This document shows, piece after piece, positions 33,609 to 45,380 of a DNA stretch of 64,000 bases. Source of the stretch: Ligustrum vulgare (Eukaryota > Streptophyta > Magnoliopsida > Lamiales > Oleaceae). Where the stretch lies: NCBI GenBank assembly GCA_963555705.1, contig OY743168.1, positions 95,706,925 to 95,770,924 of the forward strand, given 5' to 3'. The translations under genes were made by a program, and so were the position numbers. Position 1 is the first letter of the stretch; each line of letters starts with the position of its first letter. A model generated the notes under the pieces. That model had not been told where the DNA came from and made no database searches. It saw only the letters and a list, made by a program, of their open reading frames with translations.

Positions 33609-36600
33609 ATGCAGCTGCACTTCTCACCTAGCATGAGAAGTATAACGATATCATCGAGCAGCAGCGGTGGAAATAGCAATGGAGGAGGCGGGGATTTGAT
33701 GAAGATCAAGGTCGCACCTCGCCAAATCTCTTATCGCACGCTCTTCCACACCATTCTGACACTTGCATTTTTGTTGCCTTTTGTTTTCATTCTTACTGCG
33801 GTTGTCACCCTTGAAGGCGTCAACAAGTGCTCTTCAATCGGTACTCTCCACATTTGCCTTCCATTTTTACTTAATACTACTGTACTATTTATGATTGATT
33901 CCGCGATCTGTCTTACATATCAGGGTTCTTTTTCTTTGTTTGTCAAGATGGTGCGCTGTGTTGTTGGAATCTTTACAGTTAACTGGGGTATTCCTATATT
34001 GATTTTTTCCAAAATTTGTTGAAGTTGCATTGAATTATGTCACCTCTTAATTATGACTGTGAAGGTATTTCTGAGAGTTCATTTACTCTAGTTTTTCAAT
34101 AGGTGGATCAAAATGATTAAGGACAAGCAGCTGATACAAAGAGATTTATGAGAATTAATTTTGGTAAACAATTTTATTTTAGACATGTCGTATATTGAAT
34201 ATTAGTCTAGCTGGCTGGCATCTGCAACCACCCCTGTGCTAGTATTTTTATTTTTTTAACTGGCATGTTGAAATCTCATTGAAGACCAAGTGCCACTTTT
34301 GGAAATTGTTATGGTTGATATTGTGGTGTCGCTGCGTCTTTTATTTGAATGTATATATTTTGTTTATCTTATCTGCTATTTAGAGCTTGTTTGGTATAGG
34401 AGAAATTGGAGAAATTTTTGAGTGTGTGTTTAGTATTGTTTAAAAAGAGTTTTTTTGAAATGATTAGTGATTTTTTGGAGAATGGATGGTTGAGATTAGA
34501 TTGAACAGTCAAATATTGTGAGCTTGACTTTTGATGGAGGGTTGAGATTGAATACTGTAGAAAAAAGAGAAATTTTTAAAGAGATTCAAATAAGGGCAGA
34601 ATGTGTGGTTGAAAAGTTGTTGAAAATTGTGTAAAGTGATGGGTCCCATTGAAATGTGTGGTTGAAAATGAATTTGAGGAAAAATTTGTTGAATTTATCT
34701 TGGACCAAACAGGGCATTAAGTACACGTTTACTTCTTCTGTTATTATGCTTGTTACTTTTCTTTTGGTTTCTCCTCTTACGATAATCTTTCTCCTGTCCA
34801 TTTTTATCTGTTTCATTCATGTCAGTATTCTTTTGTCTACTGTGTATCTTGAACTCCAATTATCAGTTCACTGTTTTGACATTGTTATAATTATGGTGTG
34901 CCACATAAAATGTGGGTGAATACGTGGAAGACTGAGGGAGAATAAGTTAGTGGATGTCAGTGTCCTAACTGTTAGTGTGGTGCTTTTACGCTTTGGTGAT
35001 GCGTACTCTTGCCATTTCTCGTGTCTTATGTTTCCGCGTTTCAATCTAAATGTATCCGTGCTAGTATTCCATCATATATGAATATATTTACTTATTAATG
35101 CATTTGAAAAAACTGATGGTTTTAGTTTTTTGCCTTCTTCCATTTCTCAGATTGTCTAGGAAGACGTTTGGGGCCAAAGTTTCTTGGTAGAACTGATGAT
35201 TCAGGGGTAGAGTTTTACTTTTTTTATTTTTTACTTTTGTATTTGCTCATATTGATTTGTTTATGTCAAAGCTTCATTTAATGTGACATTTTGATGCTGG
35301 GAGTTATCTGAATAACAATGCTGAAACTTTGTTTCTGTTGTTCTTGTAGCAGAGTCTGGTCAAGGATTTCGTGAAGATCCTCAATCAAGTGAACTCTGAG
35401 AAAGTCCCCGATCGCCTGAAGCTTCCGGAGTCTTTCACTCAACTTGTTACAGAGATGAAAAACAATAAATACAGTACCAAGGAGTTTGCTTTGATTTTGA
35501 AAGGAATGGTATGTATCAGCTGAAAAATGTTGCTCTCTCTGTCACGCCATTGGTGACTGGCCTTATTAATGGAACACATTCCTTTTTGTAAAGACAGGCT
35601 GTTTTTCCTCATTTCACTTTCCACACGCTATTAGCCACTGTTTGACTTTGACTTTTCCGTGGTACTAATGAATCAACTAAACACTGGACTCACAATGGAA
35701 ATAGAAAAAGAGCCTTAGCACATTTTTAATGTTTTTAAACATTCCAAAAGATGATATTATCTTTCAGAAAGTATCTGAACCAACTTATGTCATTAGACTA
35801 TTTATCTGGCGTACGTCAAAAGATGGATATAGGACTATAAAAGCGAAATGAGCAGTTATCATCACCTATAGGCAATTGATCTAGCAACGTCTGACTACAA
35901 ATTTAAAATCATGTTGCCCCGTGTGGAAAAAATTGCTCAATATTTGTAGAAGACTCAGTAACTTTTATTCACCTAAAAATGGTAATTTTTCTTTTACTAT
36001 TTAGTTTAGAGTAGTTAGTTTTGTACTCCCTCACACTTTGTTGGTTTTCTTGCGGCCCAATGATATTTCTACAAGATCTGAAATGCTGGTCTTGTTCAAA
36101 ATTGAGGTCTGGTAAGCTATTCCTGCAAGCCAGAAGGTTTATATTAAATAATGATATAATATTGAAGGGAAAGAAAATGTTATTTGCAGTTTTGCAGTGG
36201 CATAGAACATGGATTTTTGCAAATGCAATGTGTAGGCTGAATGTTTAAGAAACTACTAGCTGTGATTGTTTCAGCTAGAAAATAAATTTATTATAAGTTG
36301 TGATTTTTAAAAATTGTATTTGTTCTATTTCTATTTATATATTCTACCCAGAATGCAGTCTATAGTTTATCTCAAACTCGGTAAGACCTTCTTCCTCCAA
36401 TCAAAGGGGAAGGTGAAGTTTGTTTGCCAAACTAATCTTCTTCTTAATAGTTTCTTGATTCTACTTGGCAGATGGAGAAATCTGAAAGGGAGATTAGAGA
36501 ATCTAAGTTTGCGGAGTTAATGAATAAGCACTTTGCAGCTACTTCAATTCCCAAGGGCATTCACTGCTTTTCTTTGAGGTTGACCGATGAATATTCTTCC

Positions 36601-38589
36601 AATGCTCATGCACGCAAACAGTTGCCTTCACCAGATTTACTCCCATTGCTTTCAGACAACTCCTACCATCACTTTGTATTGGCCACCGACAACATTCTTG
36701 CTGCTGCAGTTGTGGTCACATCTACTGTCCAGTCATCTCTAAAGCCCGAAAAGATTGTTTTTCATGTCATAACTGACAAGAAAACATATGCAGGCATGCA
36801 TTCGTGGTTTGCCCTAAATCCTATCTCGCCTGCTATAATTGAAGTGAAAGGCGTCCATCAATTTGATTGGTTAACAAGAGAGAACGTTCCTGTGCTTGAA
36901 GCTGTGGAGAGTCACAATGGGATCCGTAATTACTACCATGGAAACCATGTTGCTGGGGCAAATCTTAGTGATACCACCCCACGAACATTTGCCTCAAAAT
37001 TGCAAGCTAGAAGTCCAAAGTACATCTCATTGCTCAACCATCTACGCATATATCTCCCAGAGGTATTCATCGTTGAACATATGTTTCCTTCAGGTGTTGT
37101 CACCCTTTGTTGTACTTGAGATTATTGAAATTGATTTATGATAACTCTTAGATAATAATATCACATGCAATTATCAACCCGCAACATGTTTTGAGTTGCA
37201 CCCCCTGTTTGTTTGAAAGCTACATTGTAAATCAGGTATGAAAATAAATCCTCCACAGCCTATCTGCTCATTTGAAGGGGAACATAGCAAACAATTTCGA
37301 GTAACTTCTGAGTTCTTTATCATCCGTTTTCCCCTATAACTGGAGGGAGAGTTCAATTGATCCACAATTGAGTAGATAAACTTTGTCAATGCACTATGAG
37401 TACACTCTTGGCTTTTTGGGACAAGTGGGATTGAAAATTATTTCAATCATTAATCAATCAGGAATCCTTTTTCATCCTTTACATTTCTGTTTCCCTAATT
37501 TGACGCTGACAATGTTATACTGTGATATTGTGCAGCTATTCCCATACCTTGACAAGGTGGTTTTCTTAGACGATGATATTGTAATTCAGCGTGATTTGTC
37601 TCCTCTCTGGGAAATTGACCTAGATGGGAAAGTTAATGGAGCTGTTGAAACTTGTAAAGGTGAAGATGAGTGGGTAATGTCTAAGCGATTTAGAAATTAT
37701 TTCAACTTCTCTCATCCTCTTATAGCAAAGAATTTGAATGCTGATGAATGTGCTTGGGCATATGGGATGAATATATTTGACCTGAGTGCATGGAGAAAGA
37801 CAAATATCAGAGACACTTATCATGACTGGCTTAAGGAGGTAATATTCAATTATCTTTCATTTTTTATTTTTTATTCCACAAGTCATTAGTTATTTGCTTT
37901 AACGGTGTTTTTGGGTGGGTTTGAGTTCAATGGAATTATGAATTCTTCCACTATTCGTATGCTGCGAAGTGTGATGTTTACTTTATTTTCATACTGGGGA
38001 CTTGTAGCTATTTGGAATGTTTGCGTAACCTGAATACTTTGCTTTTACTCACTAGCTTGTGTTAATACATCTTGCATCAAGTTTTGATCTTTTCACGAGC
38101 CTAATTGTTGAATTTGTGCTTGTTCCCCTCCTAATGCCCCAAGACCCTATATTTTAGCTTTATCAGTATGGGAAAAAACAAATGAACTTCTTGCTTTCTG
38201 AATGACTATAGACTAAATAACTGGCAATATCAAACTTAATATTTGATCAAAAGGCCACTAAAGCAGATGCTCAGTTTTCTGGAATATTCTTTTTTCACTT
38301 GTTGCAGAATCTGAAATCTAACCTGGCATTGTGGAAACTTGGAACTCTACCTCCAGCTTTGATTGCATTTAAGGGTTATGTCCATCCAATTGATCCTTCG
38401 TGGCACATGCTCGGATTGGGATATCAGAATAACACCAATATTGAGAATGTGAAGAAGGCAGCAGTGATTCACTACAATGGTCAATCAAAACCATGGTTGG
38501 AGATTGGCTTCGAGCATCTCCGGCCATTTTGGACTAAGTATGTTAACTACTCCAATGATTTCATCAGGAACTGCCACATCTTGGAGTAG
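33609..38589 (+). CDS. GAUT14: GAUT13/14-type galacturonosyltransferase (GT8)
   Basis: Six exons: 33609-33840, 35151-35206, 35350-35508, 36472-37062, 37536-37838 and 38308-38589. All junctions are GT/AG and the joined length is 1623 nt (540 aa plus stop). The N-terminus MQLHFSPSMRSITISSSS closely resembles Arabidopsis GAUT13/14 and sets the start. A single membrane anchor lies at about residues 41-66, as in type II Golgi proteins. The GT8 domain has LDDD at 357-360, which binds the metal and nucleotide sugar, and HYNGQSKPW at 502-510. GAUT13/14 act in homogalacturonan synthesis, notably in pollen tubes. It is slightly longer than the roughly 532-533 aa Arabidopsis proteins, partly through a Gly/Asn/Ser-rich insert at about 19-28. 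GAUT13 and GAUT14 cannot be told apart here. Intron 1 carries nested MITEs. Confidence 0.94.
34384..34715 (+). mobile_element. MITE (family C) with a family A MITE nested inside, GAUT intron 1
   Basis: The outer element has ends AGCTTGTTTGGT and, reverse-complemented, GCCCTGTTTGGT. It matches 62456-62609. The inner block at about 34422-34597 matches 31216-31412 and interrupts the outer one. Confidence 0.6.
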
Positions 38590-40334
38590 TAATAATCAAT
38601 TAATAGATGGTTAATTAAGGAAATGATAGTTATAGGATGAAGATGGAAGCATTACAGGTTTTACTCAATGTCTCCTGGAAAGGTAAAGAGATTTGTATTC
38701 AGTTGAGAGAGATGGGAGAGAGAAACACAGAACCAGGCCAAGATTGTTGATACTCCGGATTTGCTCCCTTCCCCTCACTCTCGAACGATAGGACTTGTAT
38801 TACTGGCCTGGGCTTGTTTTTTATTCTTTCAGTTGTAAATTAGCAATTCATCGTCTATGTTCTGAGTGGACCTAGGACGCTCTTTTTGACCTGTGATGTG
38901 CAATGAGGTTTTTCTAATGGTGCTTAGAAGGCAATAATAGTTTGCTCACTTTGCAGAAAATGCTTATGATCTTGCAACTTGGTGCGACGATGCAGGTCCT
39001 CTTGTAAGGAGCCACTGTCTCCGTTAACTATAGAGACTATTCTTTTCCCTTTATTTTGTTTTGTTTTGTTTTGCAGATTTTATATATTCATCACGATTTT
39101 AGTTGGTCGGCCGAGTATGGTTCTTACATGGCCTAATTGAATTAAAAAATTGTTATAGGTGCAATTTGTTCTGTATGATTTCATGAGAAACATTTAAGAT
39201 GTGCACAAATGAATGGTTATTTTATCAAATTTCTACAATTAAGCTCATTGGGCCTATCTTTGATGCTGATAAGAACATGTACAAATTAAAATTTAGATTT
39301 ATTAATTTAAATGAGAGTCAACAATCAATTTTAACTACACATTCATTCATATGACCTAGAATTTTTCAAACATACATTTTATTAATTTTTATCAAAATTT
39401 TTTAAAAAGTTGATTTTAATTTTCATCTAACGGGGGCTAAGATTGCTTGATTGCTTTGGTTGAAATTTATATTTTTGCTTGATTGCTTTGGTTGAAATTT
39501 ATATTTTATTAATTATTACGTCATTGATAAAGCTGGATGTTTTTGTTTTTCTGATATGGTAAAAGATATAATTTTTTATTAAATTATTTTAGCATTTTTC
39601 ATTGGAAACTTCTTTGCAGCTTGCTTTCTTGCAAGATTCTGCAGAACTTATTTTATAATAAAATGATGATAGTCACCAAATTAGTCCTAATCAATCACTT
39701 AATTCTTTTGGGTTTGGTTATTCTCGATAACTTGTAGGGAGCCCCAAATCCTCTATTATCTATGTTTCAATCATTTTATAATTAATTCTATTTTTTTATT
39801 GTATTCATACGTTAATAAAAAAATTATTATTTTTGAGATAAAATATGTACTTAAAAAATTATGAGAAAAAATGTGTATTTTTAAAAAATGATGTGTTCGT
39901 GGAATTAATTGGGACAAAACGAGTTCGTCAATTTGGTCCGTTCGCCACTCATACTTTTATTTGGATAAGCCAATTTTATTTACTATATTTAAAATAATGC
40001 AAGAAGATATTTCTTAAGTGAGACATTTCGATTACGATTTAGTGTGTATTCGATAAACCTTTAATATAATCAACATTACTTTTTAACCACACATCTTTTC
40101 TCTTTCAAATTCTTAACTTCACATTGCCGAATATAAGCTAAGTATATTTACAAAAGAGAATGAATCCATTGACCCTATTGAACACTTCGAAAACCCCGAA
40201 ACAACCTCGTCTTTTCACTGGCCATTTCTTTATCTCACCCTCTTCCTTCTTACCTTCAATACTAATTTATTAATTAACTCGCAATTTTATTATCTGTTAC
40301 CTAATTAATTAATTAATACTAATGCATTTCACGC
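38590..40334. other. GAUT 3-prime UTR, then intergenic
   Basis: The first few hundred bases are probably GAUT 3-prime UTR. A 32-bp unit beginning TTGCTTGATTGCTTTGG is tandemly duplicated at 39443-39474 and 39475-39506. No further gene is seen before the MUB leader. Confidence 0.5.
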
Positions 40335-40431
40335 AGTGGTTGCAGATTCTTCCTCTTCTATAACTTGATTTTTCACCAAACAATAGAAGCTCTTGGAAAA
40401 ACAACGAAAGAAGAAGAGAAACCCAGATCAA
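40335..40431 (+). other. 5-prime UTR exon of the MUB gene (putative)
   Basis: An A/G-rich leader-like stretch ends in a strong donor, AGATCAAGTAAGT, with GT at 40432. The acceptor would lie shortly before the ATG at 40879. The 5-prime end is not defined. Confidence 0.45.
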
Positions 40432-40878
40432 GTAAGTCTGGTCTGCTGATTTTCATCCTGTCTTTGAGTGATGTATGGTCTTTTATTGAAATATGAGAAG
40501 ATTTTAATATTTATTTTCTTGTATTTGACTTTTATATTGATTTGGAAGTGAATATTTGTAATTTGTTACTGTACCCAAAATATTTGACTTTACAGCTGTT
40601 GAAGATTTTATTTCTTTTACCGACTCTTGCTGTATCAAAATGATAAATTGATCCAACTTGTTCTTAAATATTCCGAAATTCAAAGGTTATTTTTTGTTTA
40701 AATCATGAAATCACATTCCAGATACAAGCATAGCAAGGGTTTGGATGAATATATATATATATATATATGTAGTTATTATAAGAGCGGTTATTGATTTGCA
40801 TAAAAGACTATAGGGGTGCTAGAGATTTTATGGTATAACGTGGTGTTTTGTGGTCTATCGTATTGGAATAAATTGAAG

Positions 40879-43800
40879 ATGTCTGGAGCCCAAGATCAAA
40901 TGGAGATTAAGTTTAGGTTGATTGATGGATCAGATATTGGCCCGAAAAATTTCCCTACGGCTACAAGCGTCGCAACCTTGAAGGAGAATATCATAGCTCA
41001 ATGGCCTAAAGGTATTTCGAATCTCTTCAGAACTCTTATATTCATATATGGCATGCTTAGTAAGCAGGATTAGGTACGTGTTAAGGAAGAAAAAGAAGCT
41101 AAAATCTCGTCTGTTGTGCTTTTCATTCATGTTGAGTACAGTGGATATATGGTTTGATGGCTGTAGATATTGAATTTTTATGTCTGTGGAGTACCCATAT
41201 GGTGAGAATAAGCTTGTCGTTATGTTGCGTGAATATGAACATAACCATGTTGGGTGGGGTAGTTGTAGATGGCATGTCTGTAGATCAGGTATTGGGTTTA
41301 GCCAGTGGTAATAATATTTTTGCAACGACCATGGACTTTCTGTGGACTTTCTTCCATCTTGTCCTTTATGGCTCAGGCGTCTTGAGTTCGAATAACTGGG
41401 GGTGCGTCGGAAATCCCGCTAGGACCCAACCCCTAAAGGACAATACGTAAGCTAATAGCGTACTCCTGAGCCATAGCTTCTTACACAGGTAGGTGAGAAG
41501 TAATCTTGTAACCACCAATGTTTTAAAAAGTTAAAATTTGAGGAGTTCGAACTTTTAGGAATCAATTAGCTCTATAGCACCAAAGATCTGTGATTGTTGC
41601 GTCCTTAGAGTAAAAAGCAGTTTCACGTAGAAGAACCCTGACCTCTAAGCAGATGAAAAACATAGAAAAATAACAAATTGGTTGTAGTCTAAACTCAGTG
41701 TTCGGTGTGAATCCCGCAAGCGCACGGGATCGTTGACAAGTAATAATTGTGATGAGTTGAAAGTATCGTTCCCACGAGGAATGATGTTTAGTCCTAATTA
41801 TCAGTTTATCGTCGATTCAATTAATGGAAACAATTAAAATAAAAAGATGATTTGTTAGTCTATCTATTCTAAAAAATTGCAAAATAATAAGTAATAAAGA
41901 AAATAAAAATGTTGGGGAGTAAAATATGCATGGGGGCATGTATTGGAATCCGAATCCACTTGTTATTACCTATCTCAATTCAACAATTTTGTAGTTTAAA
42001 TCATTCACGTGTTGCTTGATAATCGATAATTCTCATGCAATTAACTTTCTTTCCCAAGACAAATTAAATCTATCCTAAACATGAAACTAATTTATTCCTA
42101 GTTCGAATACGAATGTTTAAAATGCATTAAATCACACAATTATCAATGAGATTGCACATGTCATAGTGTTATTCCTAACATTTAGTGTTCATGTGTTGAT
42201 CATGCAATGTTCCAACTTATTGTGACTTTTTCAAGACTACAACAAGAAACAATATATTTAATTGGTGGTCAATCAATCAAATAATAATGACAATAAAGCA
42301 TGTAAGATCAATCAAGACAACACAAGAAATTATTAAACTATTAGTTATTGAATTAGAATAAATTAATAACAAGTTTCATCTTCATCCAATACATAAAGAA
42401 AATTAGCCTAGCTTATTAAAGTGGGAAATACACAAGAAATAAAAGGAAGCCATCACCCGGATTATTAAACTATGAAAATCTCCAATTAACGCATTCAAAT
42501 CCGAATCCAAGCGATGAAATCTTTGTTCTTTGATGTAAATTCCTCACCGTCTTGCTTCCAAAATCCAGCCGAATCCTGTCTTTAATTTTACCCACAATCG
42601 GCAATGAGCTCCTCAATTAATCCCCAAAAATCTCCTTTAATTCACCACCTGAAATTATGCCAATTTCCTCAATTCCACTAGCTGCCGACCAGAATCAAAG
42701 TTCATCAGGCTGATTTTCTAATACTCCCTTAATTCCACACTCGGCTGACTTGCGGCTCTCTCCTTTCTATTCTATCAGCAACCGATCAGCTTCTCGCCAA
42801 ATTTTTGATCATCAGACGGCTGCCTCCTTTTTATTTCCTTCCCAGTCGGTGCCAATTCTTTTTCTCTCCCAGCAGCCCCTCTTTTCCAATACCACAGCCG
42901 AGTCTTCTCCTTTTTTTCTCACTAGCAGCTGCCCTTTTCTTAACTCCAATCCACCGAAACCTCCACTCCAATATGTGACCAGCCGAATGTATATCCTCCA
43001 ATCTGCCCAGCAAACCTCAATTCCCCAAAGATTTTCTCCCCTTTTTAATCTCCAAGACTCTCTACTCCTCCAATATGTATCAGCCCTATATATATGTATA
43101 TGTTTTCTCCCCAACACCTCCCAGTCGTGTATAATCTGTCTCTCCAATAACTCCCAGCCGAGCCACTCTTCCATCTACCCAAGGATTCCACCCAATGCCG
43201 TGTGTATATATCTAACTCCACTTCTTTTTCTATATTTATCACTAATCTGCCCTCTCTCTCTCTCTCAATTGCACTAGGACTCTCCTCCCAAGCATGTCTC
43301 CTCTCCATTCTACAATTTTTTTCCAGCTTCCGATCAATAGCCTCCAATGTATATAGCCGAGCGGTGCCATTATTTTGTCCTTTATAGGCCCACTTAACAT
43401 TAATGTAGACTTTACTTTTGAGGCCTCAATTTTTCTCAAATAATTTAAGATGGTCCTTGTGTCTTTAGTTGTGCAATTAAATCCTACAATCTTTATTCTT
43501 CATTCCATCGCTCGTCTCACCTATGAAATGTTTGCAATTTAGTCCTTCTTGCACGATATTAGTCCATTTTCTCCGTTTTATCTCCAATTGCATCCAAAAT
43601 TAAGTTTTTTCTAAAACAAACAAAATAAACAATAATTAGCAATATCATATCCTAAAACACTTACAATTGTTAGCTAAGATAAGTACGTACCTCTGCCTTC
43701 GGCAAAACTTTTTTTGTTACTTTCAAGATTTTTAGCATATTTTTTGATGTTTAAGCTATTCATCCAAGCATGCTTGTTTGAGCAGAGAAAGAAAATGGTC

Positions 43801-44223
43801 CTAAAACAGTCAAAGACATCAAACTAATTAGCGCGGGAAGAATATTAGAGAACAACAGAACTGTGGAGGATTGTAGAAGCCCATTGTATGACATTCCAGG
43901 AGTAGTCACAACCATGCACGTTGTGGTTCAAACACCAGCAGCGGAAGGTTCGATTTTACTCTTATTCCTTTTCAATGAATGAGATCACGAAGTATCACTA
44001 GATTTTTGCTTTTCAAGAAAAAAATTATGACCATTTTCATTATACAATCCTTGGCCAAATTAAGATCAGATCACAAATTATATATCATTTTACCATTTTC
44101 CATTTTTTACTGCATGGTCGTTAAGCTTTAGCTTATCCAAGCCAGGTAATCTTTTTTGTCATAACAGTAAAGAAGCCGCTAAGTGACACGAAGCAGAATA
44201 AATGCGTCTGCGTTATATTATGA
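40879..44223 (+). CDS. membrane-anchored ubiquitin-fold protein (MUB)
   Basis: Three coding exons: 40879-41011, 43786-43947 and 44168-44223. Joined length is 351 nt, 116 aa plus stop. The start MSGAQDQMEIKFRL fits the family; an upstream in-frame ATG at 40816 probably lies in intron or leader. The ubiquitin-like fold covers about residues 8-95 (KFRLIDGSDIGP, ATLKENIIAQWP, ISAGRILENN). The C-terminus is CVIL, a CaaX box for prenylation, which anchors MUBs at the plasma membrane, where they bind group VI E2 enzymes. Intron 1 is 2774 bp, enlarged by a probable solo LTR at 41699-43665. Splicing must remove this LTR for the protein to be made. Which MUB paralogue it is cannot be decided. Confidence 0.92.
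41699..43665 (-). mobile_element. probable solo Gypsy LTR in MUB intron 1
   Basis: Read on the minus strand it starts TGTAAGTGTTTTAGG and contains a TGTTTATTTTGTTTGTTTT block like that near the start of 7010-8518. A TATA-like CCTATAAAGG lies near 43378-43387. The 3-prime side has the TCCTCGTGGGAACGATAC block near 41769-41786 and GTGCGCTTGCGG near 41720. It has no internal domain. The ends are approximate and a clear TSD was not found. The 42750-43277 open frame inside it is CT-rich and has no homology. Confidence 0.65.
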
Positions 44224-44616
44224 GTCACAGTTCCAGGACCAAAATGATCGACATTTGCAGGTTTTCAATTGCTGGTCCTCAACTCCGTTTACTCATGTTG
44301 CTGAAATACGTACCTAATTTTCTTTATATTCATCGTTCTTGTGCAGATAAGGTACGGATGAATGCTGGTTAATGTAAAACAGTGGTGAAGTGTTGAAGTC
44401 TTGGCAAATCATGTCTGTGTTCATATAAAGTCAATTTCAGATCCATATATTTTTCCTTTTTAAGTTTAAAAATTCTATTGTTGCATTCTTGAATTGTAAC
44501 TCTTCAATTGAAGATCTATATATTGGTTTGGAATGAATCAAATGTTAGTTGATTATGTTGTAGTCTTAATTCATGTTTGATTTTGCTGACAATTAGACTA
44601 TGTTCTCTTTACTGTT
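44224..44616. other. MUB 3-prime UTR and flank
   Basis: Probable 3-prime UTR, possibly with further noncoding exons. No other gene. Confidence 0.4.
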
Positions 44617-44835
44617 TTGATGTCGTTTTTTGTTTTTATTTTCAAAAATACTAAAAACGCGTTCTCTTTACCATTTTCGAAAATGCATTTTGGAAAAAAA
44701 AAAATTTGTACACAAAATGCAAAACGTCCAAAACCTCATTTTGGACGTTTTATGTGTATTTCAATAAAAAAATGTTTAAAACGCAAAAAACGCGTTTTGA
44801 GAATTTTTTTTTTTTTTTTTTTAAAAAATTATTCT
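44617..44835. mobile_element. foldback element with a perfect central hairpin
   Basis: At 44721-44751 a 13-bp arm AAAACGTCCAAAA and its exact complement flank a 5-nt loop. Outer arms share AAAAACGCGTT-type sequence. It probably represents a MITE related in its AAAACGCG motifs to the neighbouring repeat at 45.2 kb. Confidence 0.6.
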
Positions 44836-45123
44836 AACTTGGAACTAAGTTTAAAATAATTTTTTTTGGGAGAATTATCCTAATTTGGGACTATGCCTAA
44901 ATAAAGTTTTATTGAATTCAATATCAATATTACAAAAAAAATTAAGTGAGAATTCTTGTTGTTATATTTCAAAAAATGCCTTGATAAATGGACTCTGGTG
45001 GTTTTGAAAAAACTTGCATTTTCTTGATTTTAATAGAACCAGAGCTTTCTCATATCCCGAACTTGACCAAGCTGTGTTAATATAGACCCCACATTAGTGT
45101 GTTGCAGGTAATCATGTTTTCAA

Positions 45124-45380
45124 TGTATTATGAAAAGAAATTTGAGTTTGAGCTAATAGTATTCTGCAAGCAAATTAATTAAAAATAGTCTAAGTAGTAT
45201 TCGGCAAAATTTCAAACAGAACGTGTTTTCCAGTTTTTCATTTTCAAAACCAGTTTTCAGAAATGACAAACCAAACGCGTTTTCAGAAATTTGATAACAA
45301 ATATAAAAACAGGAAACACAAGACATTTTCGAAAATGAAAATACAAAATAAAATATAAACAGAATGTCACTTTAGATTTT
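45124..45380 (+). repeat. dispersed direct repeat, copy 2 (partner 4438-4705)
   Basis: High-identity partner of the repeat at 4.4 kb, same orientation. Confidence 0.7.

Noticed and set aside
33406..33709. Short open frames on both strands before the GAUT start
   Set aside because: They lie in the leader and first exon; the GAUT frame from 33609 matches the known N-terminus.
40816..40878. N-terminal extension of MUB from an upstream in-frame ATG
   Set aside because: The family starts at the MSGAQDQ-like residue and a 5-prime UTR intron probably ends in this stretch.
41330..41470. Possible SINE with pol III boxes (TGGCTCAGGCGT, GAGTTCGAATAAC)
   Set aside because: Boxes A and B are almost fused and no 3-prime tail or TSD was found.
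42750..43277. 175-codon plus-strand open frame
   Set aside because: CT-rich composition inside the solo LTR of the MUB intron, with no recognisable domain; the opposite-strand frames are equally open.
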